Shown: positions 9,059 through 18,112 of the stretch, one piece after another
Position numbering within the stretch: position 1 is the stretch's first letter
How the letters are laid out: every line of letters begins with the position of its first letter
Assembly: GCA_029747585.1 (NCBI GenBank)
Contig: JAPEVF010000830.1
Location: 1-19,627, forward strand
Source of the DNA: Pleurotus djamor
Taxonomy: Eukaryota > Basidiomycota > Agaricomycetes > Agaricales > Pleurotaceae
Direction: 5' to 3'
DNA length: 19,627 nt
The notes under the pieces: generated by a model
What the model saw: only the letters and a program-made list of their open reading frames with translations
Told to the model about the DNA's origin: nothing
Database searches by the model: none
Position numbers and translations under genes: made by a program

Positions 9059-9260
9059 CCTAACCATATATACAATCGCATGTATTAAATTACGCACCGT
9101 TACTGAATCGAAATGGGTAGCTCAAACGCACCCCATACGCTTCAACTTGTCTCTCCGTTTCGCTCAGGAGTCCCCTGAGGTCACGCATTTTGTCACATGA
9201 ACGCGTTTTGGTTGTGACCGATCGTCACCGTGACAACGAGTCAGTACAAGAACCGCCACC

Positions 9261-9820
9261 ATGGTTGGTCCTGATTTTCATGCAGCAGTAAGTCGGTAGC
9301 GAAGCGACCTCTGTCAGTCGTCATCGTACTCATGAACGCGACATCTTTAGGTTTACTGTGCTGTTCGTCAAATTCCACGATCTCAAGTAACTAGCTATGG
9401 TACTTCACACTGGCCTGTCGGATCCTGCCAAGGTGATTGACATGGACGTGCAGGACATATAGCGAAACTGATTGGCGTCCCAAACTACTCGCGTCACGTC
9501 GGTCAGAGTCAGTTGATTTTTCCTTACCTGTTCATCGAACGTTGACCGCCCAACTGAAACGGCCATCAAATATCACAGCTCTGAAATACATGCCGGCGAA
9601 CATTGAACCATCCGTTCCTTGGCATCGCGTCATCTCCGCATCAGGAGCCATCTCGTCTCGAGGTCCCGACACCAATGGTGCGCAACTCCAGCGAGAAGCG
9701 CTGGAAGCCGAGGGCGTCGAGGTAACCGTTGAACGGCTGGGACAGTTCAAGGTTGATTTGAAGACCTATGGATGGTTTCCAGAGCCTGGAACAATTGAGA
9801 TAGATATCGAAGGGGATTGA
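9261..9820 (+). CDS. atl1: Alkyltransferase-like DNA repair protein (ATL, MGMT DNA-binding domain family)
   Basis: ATL proteins bind O6-alkylguanine in DNA and pass the lesion to nucleotide excision repair without removing the alkyl group. Four exons were inferred: 9261-9287, 9351-9399, 9454-9507 and 9579-9820, giving 123 residues, a normal ATL length. The start has an ideal context (CCGCCACCATGG). The helix-turn-helix reads VTSYGHIAKLIGVPNYSRHVG, split over two exons, with Arg39 in the position of the base-flipping arginine finger. The active-site motif is P57-W58-H59-R60-V61: Trp replaces the acceptor Cys of true alkyltransferases (PCHRV), the defining mark of ATL. SSRGPDTNG, QREALEAEGVEV and YGWFP are further family signatures. 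The symbol follows fission yeast Atl1, by family. The product is expected in the nucleus. Confidence 0.93.
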
Positions 9821-10513
9821 CGCGCTGTTGGACGAGGTATGTGTTCGTAGGACTCGGTCTCCCAATTGCGTGTTCATTCTTGTTCTAGGAAACCATGACG
9901 ATTACCGTTTGCCTAGAGGCCGGCGCGTCGACGCAAAACAGCCTCATAGACCGTAACAGTGCGACAACGTCATCGTCCAATTTCATATGTCAGTTTCGTA
10001 CTGTCACTTTGCTTCTTCCATCATGATCTCGCTTTCATTCTGCGACATTTCTTTCGTTGATCTATAGGCAAACATTCTGATCTTTTTCTTTTGATGACCC
10101 TCGCCGAGGCGTCGACCATCTTCGAATTCATACTCTGATTTTATCGATCTTCTACTAGGGTTTCTGGTAGTATCCCGAGCCGACGTCGGTGCTACGGCCT
10201 TTGACAGAACTTGCGTTTCCTAGACAATTGGTCCCAACCAACCAAGACTTCACATGCAGCTCTCCCAATTCACATATAAAGACCACTGTCCTCGACAGTC
10301 AGTTTCTTCATTGTGCACTTTGTACACTCACTTCACTTCACCCTTTCTTCTCTCCGATCTGTGATCGGCATTTTGTTCTATTCTTCTTTCGAGCAGACTT
10401 GTTATTCACTTCTCCGGCCAACTTTCTTTCACATTTCGTTCCTCGAAGGACTCTCTCCAATCGGCACCACTCTTTTGATTTGTTTTCCTTGATTTTCATC
10501 CACCCCCGCGACC
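9821..10513. other. Intergenic region with a possible 3'-UTR intron of ATL and the promoter of the next gene
   Basis: Just after the ATL stop, 9837-9888 has the form of a 52-nt intron (GTATGT...TTCTAG). The rest is non-coding. It becomes very CT-rich towards 10514, a typical fungal leader. A TATA box lies at 10275-10280. The open frame from 10189 is a by-product of this pyrimidine-rich sequence. Confidence 0.5.
10275..10280 (+). promoter_or_regulatory. TATA box and long CT-rich leader of the secreted Asn/Ala protein
   Basis: CACATATAAAG is followed by about 230 nt dominated by CTT, TTC and TCT runs up to the ATG at 10514. This arrangement is seen at strongly expressed fungal genes; strong expression is an inference. 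Confidence 0.45.
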
Positions 10514-11284
10514 ATGTTGTTCTCCAAAGTTGCCATCGTTGCCGCTTTCGTCGGAAGCGCCTTCGCTCTTCCTGCTTTGGTGAGTACATGATACCTTTAC
10601 GTCCATGTCCATGGTTGCTCATTGGCGAACAGCAAGCTCGCCAGGCTACGGCTACATCCCTTACGGCCAACTTCGACCCCTTGACTGCTGCCGTCAACCC
10701 GGATCCTCTGACTGCCGCAACTCCAGTCCCCGATGCCAACGCCAACGCCAACGCGAACGTTAACGCTAATGCTAACGTCAACAACAACGTCGACAACAAC
10801 AATAACAACAACAACAATGCTGCCGCGGCTGCAGCTACGGTCACCGTGAGTACTCTCTTGCAAATTCCTTGGCTGCATCGCACCAACCTTGCATCGTCTT
10901 CGTAGGTCACTGCTACCGTTACCGCGACGGTCACCGATTTGTCGGCCTGCCCTCCTACTGCTGCTCCCGTTGTGGCTGCTCCTGTCGCCGCAGAACCTGT
11001 TGCCCAAGCCGCGGCTGAGCCCGCTCCTGCTCCTGTCGCCGCCGCCGCCGCTGCCCTGCTGCCACTGCGGCAGGCAACGCTGACCGCCAAGCTCGCGTCA
11101 AAGAATTCCTCACCGGTGGTGCCGGCCTTCTTACGAAGCTCATTGGCTCTAGGTAAATTCCCTTCAACGCTCGAGTTGGACGCATATCTCATGTACTTCT
11201 GATAGATCCCCTTCAGCCAGTTATTACGCTGAGGAAGTGATTAATAATAACGTACATTACATCTGCTTGCGGAATAGTACTTAA
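10514..11284 (+). CDS. Small secreted low-complexity Asn/Ala-rich protein (one-base frame break)
   Basis: Four exons were inferred: 10514-10579, 10633-10845, 10906-11152 and 11206-11284, about 201 residues if one missing base is allowed for. The first exon is a clean signal peptide (MLFSKVAIVAAFVGSAFA). Exon 2 has two copies of a DPLTAA motif, then an Asn-Ala/Asn-Val dipeptide tract that turns into an eight-Asn run and poly-Ala. Exon 3 is Ala/Pro/Val-rich. The literal frame changes at 11054-11056. One additional C there would restore a much more protein-like segment (AGNADRQARVKEFLTGGAGLL) that leads into a good intron donor (GTAAAT). Without it the frame reads on to a stop at 11200-11202. 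No known domain was recognised. Candidate roles are a cell-wall or matrix protein or an effector-like secreted protein. Confidence 0.7.
10733..10833 (+). repeat. AAC/GCC-type triplet repeat tract inside a coding exon
   Basis: Alternating GCC-AAC codons, then GTT/GTC-AAC, then a pure run of AAC/AAT codons and GCN codons. They encode Asn-Ala, Asn-Val, poly-Asn and poly-Ala. Synonymous variation (AAC/AAT and GCC/GCG/GCT) shows the tract is not a very recent perfect expansion. Confidence 0.8.
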
Positions 11285-13086
11285 TGTTCTACTATCTAAA
11301 GTGCTTTTTGGAGGAGCATTAATAAGGACAGGGTAATAAAATGAAGTTTGTACATGATAGATGCGCCCTCGAATCCTGTGAGACATCGTATTTCCCTGCC
11401 AAAGGATGTTAAGTACGATCAAGGTCACAACGATTTTGTGAGATATCGACTGACACGAAGCCACGCCGTTGGGCGGTGTTCCATCTATTCGTTCCATATG
11501 CCCCGTGCTCATGAAACTCCGTATACTCGGGACACACTGGGCAACAAATTCCATAGAATCATAATCGACGAAGCGGCCACCCGGGCCGTACACGATCGTC
11601 AAGTCGACCAAAGTCCATTCTGGGTAGATGCATTGACCCAATGCCTTAACACCTTGGATTGTGGGCTGTAGGGTTCGATATGATGAGCACAAAATATATA
11701 AAACCCAAAGCAGGATTATCTTGACTTACATATGAAGATACGAGGTTGTACGACAGCGAGTCCACGACGAGGGTGTGTAAAGATGGGAATGTCCGTGCTA
11801 GACTGTCGAGGAGGGTGGCCTCCACGTAGGGAACGTCGATATGAAGTTCTCGCAAGTTTCCGCCGAGCCCGGAGCGTTCGAATGCTTGGCAGATCGGTGA
11901 GATGCTCTGTTCGGGTCCCCCGAAAGACACCTTAAGCCGAATCAGTCGTTCAAATATGAGAACTCCGGTGTCCCAAGGCGTACAAGCATATGGCACCCAA
12001 GGTATACAAACGTGTAGAGAATGGAGGCCGGGAAGATCGAGGGAGGACATGAAGTTCCCAGTCGGACCCAAGTTTGCCAAGGGGGAGATGAAAAGTTCTC
12101 GAAGGGTGGTACCGTGTTTATTGATGAAAGATGCAATGGATATATGGCACGATGGGACTTCAAGTATTTGAAGGTTAGGGATCCGATCTAGGGTGAAAAG
12201 CAATGAGTAACATGTCCATTCCTCCTGAGGGTTGAACGTTGATATCTGGGGACGCACCAAGGACATCCATGAATCCGGGTACGGGAAAGAGGCAGAGCCG
12301 CAGAGAAGTGATGTTTGAAGCTGAAGATGCAGAATTGACGAAACCAGCTGCCGCTGCTACAACCTCCGGTTCCACGGAAGTCCAACTAGAAGCCATAAGT
12401 TTCAAGCTTTTCACGGTAGATGTTAACCTGAAAATGTCCGCCAAAAGAGCTGACGTGATTCCCACCGGGGCATAGAGATGTAGGGCTTCGACGCGAGGAG
12501 CAAGGATCCTCCATAAGTCGCGTAGAAGTGTTACCCCGAAATCACCAAGACAAAGCGAAGAGACTTCGTCGTAATAGAAGACGTGGAGATCTTTGACATT
12601 GGTCATTCGATGAAGAGCCTTATAAAGGATGGAAGTAGCATCTGTGAGGCTCGTCCTACTTCGATGCGGGTCACTGAGACGCTTTAGTAGGATGTGTTCG
12701 AGGAAAATTTTCATCTTGCTCTTCTTTTTGAAGTAAGAGTCCGTGACCTTGAAGCTGACTACATCCAAGGGAAGATCAATACGCCGAACGCGTCTGGCAA
12801 GATGTTCGTGTCTGTAACAAACCCAACCCATACGAATTTCAGGAACGTTTTTGTCGTGCAACAAAACAAGGGTGAATTACCTTCTCATGTTACGAAGCCG
12901 AGCTATGATATAGGGTTTCGCAAGGCCTATGTTCAGGCGGTTATATATAATATCCATCCCGAACTCATAGAATGCCCGGTTTACCCCACAAAGCTTGGGG
13001 AAACACAAGGTTGGAAGGTAAGTCGCGATCCGAATCCATATCTCAAAGGGGAGTTGGATGGCGGGATGTATTTGCTTTGGGACCAT
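11213..13086 (-). CDS. F-box protein, leucine-rich-repeat-like
   Basis: F-box proteins usually serve as substrate adaptors of SCF ubiquitin ligases. Four exons were inferred on the minus strand: 13086-12881, 12811-12258, 12187-11730 and 11665-11213, about 556 residues. The F-box is at residues 10-56 and contains LPFEIWIRIATYLPTLCFPK, VNRAFYEFGMDIIYNRL and conserved Leu/Pro positions. The remainder has irregular leucine-rich repeats, for example NVKDLHVFYYD, VEALHLYAP, VKSLKLMAS, LQILEVPSCH, LRELFI, LHSLHVCIP and LRELHIDVP. The intron 2 join (GFMDVL to DRIPNLQILEV) restores the repeat pattern. The end is uncertain: after GHMERIDGTPP the frame stays open to 11213, but the last 80 or so residues do not look like LRRs. 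They overlap the 3' end of the opposite gene. Agaricomycetes carry large, rapidly changing sets of such genes. Confidence 0.85.
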
Positions 13087-13819
13087 AGAACTTTGCGTGG
13101 ATGGGGAAAACGGTTTCAGCGAGGGTCCTCAAGCTCAAGCGCAACTTAAAGGACCCAGCCGGGCGCTACGACTATGGCGTGACATGATTCATCCCAGCGC
13201 TATGGTGTGCATTCTGAGGAACTCCATCATTACACCTACTGACGGTGTGGCCCGCTCGAAAAGGAAAATACTTCAACCAGAACCATGATCGCCGTTCGGG
13301 GAAATTTGTACCTTTACGAACTCAAGTTCAAGCCCCTGGTCCTTTATAATCATCACAAGCTCAGATTGACCGCGTACATTGGTACAAGGGACTCTCCGAC
13401 AGAACTGAGGAAGTAGAGAGTGTTGCGGAAAGGACAGATGGTAGACTGACACAGGCAAAATCGAATTCGAGGCTTGTACGTGATACATCGATGCCCAGCA
13501 ACAGCCACCTTCAACTTGCAACTGGGACAAAACTGACGGTCAGGTTTCGACGGTCGTATCTTACCGATTGCTTACTACAGACAAGTTCACTGTGTACAAG
13601 GCCAGGCGTTTGCCAAACCCACGCTTGCTGGTAGGCTCACGAGGGATGAGGATTAAGAGGGAAGACAACGCTCAGGAACTTCAGGACGTGTTCAGTGTTG
13701 GATGGACCAAATTAGTTCCAGGAAAACCGTCTAAATGTATCCTAGGGCCCTCATATACTGAGTATAAGTACTCTCGATCTGGAAGAAGCGCGTGTGGCGA
13801 TGATAGTATTTCAGGATCT
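13087..13819. other. Intergenic region upstream of the F-box gene and downstream of the kinase
   Basis: This 733-nt spacer should contain the F-box promoter and the kinase 3' flank. Open frames at 13273-13530 (minus) and 13568-13918 (plus) have unremarkable translations. The plus one crosses into the kinase coding exons, so neither is called. Confidence 0.5.
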
Positions 13820-16059
13820 TCAGACGGCAACTGGTTCGGCTGGAAAGGTATCAGAGAGGAATGGGATATGGAAGGACAGACAAAAACTCACCAGGAAGGT
13901 GGGCTTCAAGAAGAGTGATAAATGTTGGACCAGTAATTTTTCCACCAAAGGTTTCAGTCTCCTTGGCTGTAGGAAACGTTGGGTCAGCGCGCCATTGATA
14001 GTATGGCTCGAAGTAACGCCGCATGCGGGTCAAACTATCGATCATTATCGTGTAGTCGCCGACGGTATAATTGGACATTGCGCTGTAACCGATGGCTACC
14101 TTTGCGTTCACTAGATCCTCCACACCCTTTGTTGCCCAAGATGTGGCAAGGCGGCCGGATGATAGGTCGAGGAGTAGATAAAAGCAGGATTCAAGGTCGT
14201 GTCTGTGAATGTGTGGGGGCGGGGGACTTTTTTCAAGCAGCTCGATAGCCATGAAAGGTCGTGTACCAGTCCGTTGTTTAGAACTGGGGCCCTTGTTGGC
14301 TTGTGCCGTCATAATGGCAAGATCAAAATCGTTCAAGACACCATACAACTTGTCGCCTTTCTTTCGAATCATGAAGTTCCTTCTGCTCACGTCACAATGA
14401 AGAACATCGGCAATATCGTGGACGCAAACAAGACCTAAATATGGAAGTGAGTTGTTGATGCATCAACGATCTGCACAAGGACCAAGGACTACTCACATCT
14501 GACGAACTCAAAATAGCGCCTGCCGATGAAGGCCGCGGGTTTCTCAATGAACTCATCGATGGGATAGAGGCGTTCGAAGACGTGGACGCGAAGGATCCGT
14601 TCTTCGTAGGGATTATCTTCTGAATTCTGCTCGCTAAAATGCGCGAAGAGACGACCTTGGATGCCTGTGGGGTCTGGGAATTCGGCGTCATGCAGTAGGT
14701 TGGGCAGATGATCTTTGGGGTCCCATTCCTCGTCCTTCCACGCTGCCTCAACCTTGCTATAGACGTGCCTCAATATCTCGGCTTCCGACTGGCGAGATTT
14801 TGCGGGCCAGCTGAATTTGACGACCACCTCTGCGTTGTCCTTGTCGAGCACCCTTGCATTGACGACGAGCGTACCACGACCACGGAGGCCATGCGTTTGA
14901 TGGATGATCCGACCGAGTTCAAGTGTTCCGTAGTTGGGGAGAGGAACCTTGACTTTCTTAAACAGGCCGTGATAGGTACCTTTGGAGTAACGTTGAGGCT
15001 TCACCAAGCCATTCTGACGTAGCGTCTCTGGGGCGACTCCGGGCATGACATCGGTGCGAATCCCCCATTGCTCTAAAGTGAACGTAGCGATATGTTCCAT
15101 GATGTACTCAAACATATACCAGCGACAGATAAGATTCAAGGGCTCTGAGCGAAGGAGGATCGAGCGGTCGTAATAGAGAAACTGGATCTCCGAATCAGAG
15201 ATGAGGAAGGAGATGACGTGCTGGCGTAGGCCATACGATAACATTTCCAAGGCATAGCTGGCACACTGCGTTTCAGGCGTTTCGGTAACATCTGGATCGG
15301 CAACACGACGTGGAGCGGGGGTAATTTCAGGCGAGCTTGAGGGACGCGGGCTCTTCGCAGCTCTATCGTCGGCATGAGGAGCGGCAGCTCGTTTCTTCCC
15401 CGCCACGGAGGTTGAACTTTCGCTGTTGGGGGTTTCTTGTTTTTGCGTAGTATGGTTCGTGCTTTCGGCTAGAATACGACACGGGGAGTTAGTAAATCAA
15501 CCCAAACTAGTGGATTTCCCGACCACGAACCTTGCTCAGCTTCCACTTCCACTCCCAAACTCTTGTTGAAAACTGCCATCAAGTCCTTTTCGAACATTTT
15601 GAACTCCCAGAAGGTGAGCACTTCGCACGGGTGAAACGGACTCTTCTTAGGACCTTCGTCCGAAAGATTGTCGACACTGCCTCGCCCTTCGGCCTTCAGA
15701 GTGTTCGGGGTGACTCCATGACCATCGGGTTTGCGATCACCGTTGATTCCCCACCATAGGGTAGGATCGTTGCGACAAAGAATCATGGATGCGTTTGGCT
15801 TTTTTCTGTCAAAAACATCGTTGACATACGCAACAAAAGGGTTGTAACGATTTGTTTCATGTGGTACAAACTGACAGTAAGCCTTGCGACGGTGCTCCAG
15901 ACTGTTGTCTGCAGTCTTCCTGATTTCTGAGGGATCCGGGAGGTCCAGGCTAAGGACATTAGCAGCAAACTCTTTGATAGTCAGCTCCCTTTGAAATTTG
16001 AGGTCTTGATTGAGATAGAAAACATGAGCACTGCCGTGAGTTCGTGCGATGTGACTCAT
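13820..16059 (-). CDS. FunK1-type fungal protein kinase
   Basis: Four exons on the minus strand: 16059-15531, 15468-14497, 14434-13892 and 13839-13820, about 687 residues. FunK1 kinases are a multicopy family of mushroom-forming fungi with roles mostly unknown. The kinase core includes a VVVKFSWP strand (likely ATP-lysine), the catalytic loop H-C-D-V-S-R-R-N, the metal site N-D-F-D-L-A, TGTRPFMAIELL and the family stretch HRHDLESCFYLLLD. The N-terminal region (TPMSHIARTHGSAHVFYLNQDLKF) and a basic Ser/Pro-rich linker around 15300-15450 fit the family. The small last exon depends on a consensus GTGAGT donor at 13891; without splicing the frame would stop near 13851. The true start may be the ATG at 16177, whose frame is offset by one base near 16094-16096. 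Confidence 0.9.
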
Positions 16060-16446
16060 TGGTGTTGGGACCAATAGATAGAAGGGTACTGGTGGGTTTC
16101 GCAGGCAGCGGCTGAGAGCGTTCAGTCGCGTCTGGTATCGTCGCCGATTGCGAAGAGGTAGAAGGTGCTTTCGACATCGGAGACAATAAGTATGATGGAA
16201 GCTAGTTCAATTTCAAAGGCAACAATCATTCAGAATCAGTACTGGCCACGCGAGTTCGCTGGGTTCTAAAAAGAAGCCAAAGTCAAGCGCCTGCTGACGC
16301 TGACGCGGACGGCCAACTTCTGTGGTTATTTCTGAGTATTATTATGGATGTTTCATTACCACACCAAAGGTCGCGATTCGCGAATGTATAATATTGATAT
16401 CCGTACAAGTGCGTCTGCAGACCGCTCAACTAACATGGTCGCCATG
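16060..16446. other. Kinase 5' region and reductase 3' flank
   Basis: The minus-strand ATG at 16177 opens a Ser/Thr/Pro-rich frame (MSKAPSTSSQSATIPD) that would be a natural kinase N-terminus but lies one base out of frame with the kinase exon. The remaining sequence to 16446 holds the kinase promoter and the reductase 3' end, with no other gene. Confidence 0.5.
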
Positions 16447-17787
16447 TCACTGACTCAGCGCAGTGTCCACCGTGACGATAACCTTGCCAGTAGCCCTCGA
16501 GGTCATCAAACGCTCGTATCCCTTGACGGCATCTTCTATCGCAAACACAGAGTCTACAACGCCTTTCAGTTCGCCTAAGGATCGAATTGGCATGATTCAT
16601 CAAACAGGTCAAAAACGAGGTTTCCTCACCTTGAGCGATCAGGTCGCTGAGCGCTTGAAGATGTGCTCGCTCCTCTCTAACGCCTGCGATCCTGTTCAAA
16701 ATCAGAATAAACCCCATAACTCGATGGACACCAGGAGGAATCTAACTCACACAAACCTCCGGTTGACGCCACCGAGCCAAACGGGTCGTTGCATCGCAAG
16801 GGCTAGTTTGAAAAATTTGCCTATTTCGTTCCAGGATGGCACGGGTCCCAGATGAACGAAAACGCCTTGTGGGGCAAGATATGCTGGACTGTTGTTGTAC
16901 AACGATGGATCTAAGAGAGCAGCCGCGTCAATGATAGCATGGAATTTTGGATTAGGCGTGTTGGCTTTGAGTTGTGCGTGTAGAGGTTCTTTGGTATAGT
17001 CGATGAACTGGAGTGGGGTAAATTGCACTGAATATCGAAAGAATGAGGTATAAAATTGTAGCTCACTTCGTCTGCGCCCATCCGCCTAACCAATTCCTCG
17101 TTTTTACCAGATGCGCTGGCCGTCACTTTGATGCCTCGGGACTTCGCAAGTTGTATGGCAAATAGTCCGACAGAGGTACTTCCTCCATTGATAAATACGC
17201 TTTGGCCTTCCTCTAGGCGAGCGTCCTCAAACAGAGCTTGGTATGCTGTTTGGGCGGTAAGCGAAACTCCAGCGGCTTCGATAACGCTGATATTGGAGGG
17301 TCGATGAACGAGAGAGTTGTATGAAACAACGGCATATTCTGCTAGACTCCCCTGCTTCGTTTTAATCGCATTTTCTTCGGCTCGCATGTGAGAAAACGAC
17401 GCAAACAGGCGACAATCGTGCGTACTCACGAACAGTGATAAAGCCGAAGACCTCGTCGCCTTCCTTGAACTCGGTGCCATTCCCGTTTACCACGACTCCA
17501 GCGAAGTCACGTCCAGCAGGGAGAGGTCGTCCAACCGCGAAGTTGGGGGCGAGCTTCAATAATTTGTAGTCCCTGTGAAGCATAATTAAGTCAGGGTACA
17601 TATTGGCCCGTTAGAATGACGATACATACACAGGGTTCAGGCCAGCGGCTTGGATTTTTACAAGCACATGGTCTTTCTTGATATCGGTAGGCACAGGCCA
17701 GTCTGTTTTGAGGCGTAGAGCGACAGAAGGATGGCCACGGGCGACTTCTAACCAAGCTCTCTGGACTGTTGGGATTTGGGACGACAT
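16447..17787 (-). CDS. Medium-chain reductase, zeta-crystallin/quinone oxidoreductase type
   Basis: An NAD(P)H-dependent reductase of the MDR superfamily, substrate unknown (quinones or enals are likely). Six exons on the minus strand: 17787-17630, 17572-17430, 17380-17067, 17007-16751, 16691-16630 and 16574-16447, giving 353 residues, the usual family length. The N-terminal GroES-like domain contains HVLVKIQAAGLNPVDYKLL and PAGRDFAGVV, followed by GTEFKEGDEVFGF. The Rossmann dinucleotide motif is at residues 164-172 (I-N-G-G-S-T-S-V-G), then FAIQLAKSRGIKVTAS and RRMGADEFIDYTKEP. The C-terminus KGYERLMTSRATGKVIV is typical. The structural and catalytic zinc Cys clusters are absent, placing it with zinc-free quinone reductases. 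The exon 2/3 acceptor (GCGAG or a nearby AAG) is uncertain by a few residues. An AP-1-like site lies about 140 nt upstream of the start. Confidence 0.92.
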
Positions 17788-18112
17788 GGGGAATGATTGA
17801 TGATGAAGAACCCAATTTCGAGGCGATGGGAAGATTAAATATAGTCGATGACGCGTGCGGAAGTAATCACGGTAGAGCGGCTGCTAAAACCTAACCTTAG
17901 GAATAATTCCGTCATGCATGGCTGACTCAGTCAGTACCTGGGTAAGCACGCAGTAACTTCCAGAACGCGTCAGCTTTGTATATCGGCTAGTCCAAACCAC
18001 AGGAAAGTAGATAGAACACATACATATCAACCACAAGTCCGAGATGAACAATAAATACAGGGTACGTCGCAGGCGTTAACGAGGTCGTGAAGCAACATGA
18101 CAAGTCAGGTAA
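17788..18112. other. Intergenic region with reductase promoter
   Basis: A 325-nt spacer between the reductase start and the stop of the membrane protein. It contains an AP-1-like TGACTCA site (separate entry) and an AT-rich TATTTAAT-like stretch near 17830-17840. No coding frame is supported. Confidence 0.5.
17923..17933. promoter_or_regulatory. AP-1/Gcn4-type site TGACTCAGTCA
   Basis: TGACTCAGTCA is a TGACTCA core followed by an overlapping GTCA half-site, about 136 nt upstream of the reductase ATG. TGACTCA is bound by bZIP factors of the AP-1/Gcn4 class. Quinone reductase genes are common oxidative-stress targets of the fungal AP-1 family, which makes a functional link plausible but unproven. 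Confidence 0.4.

Noticed and set aside
10338..11192. Long minus-strand open frame (284 codons) rich in Ala and Leu
   Set aside because: It is the antisense shadow of the AAC/GCC repeats and the CT-rich leader of the plus-strand secreted protein. That gene has a signal peptide, introns and a TATA box, while the minus frame has none of these.
12694..13149. Plus-strand open frame of 151 codons
   Set aside because: It lies antisense to the F-box exon and first intron of the minus-strand gene and shows no motif.
13568..13918. Plus-strand open frame of 116 codons
   Set aside because: It does not start with ATG, has low-complexity content, and overlaps the last exons of the kinase on the other strand.
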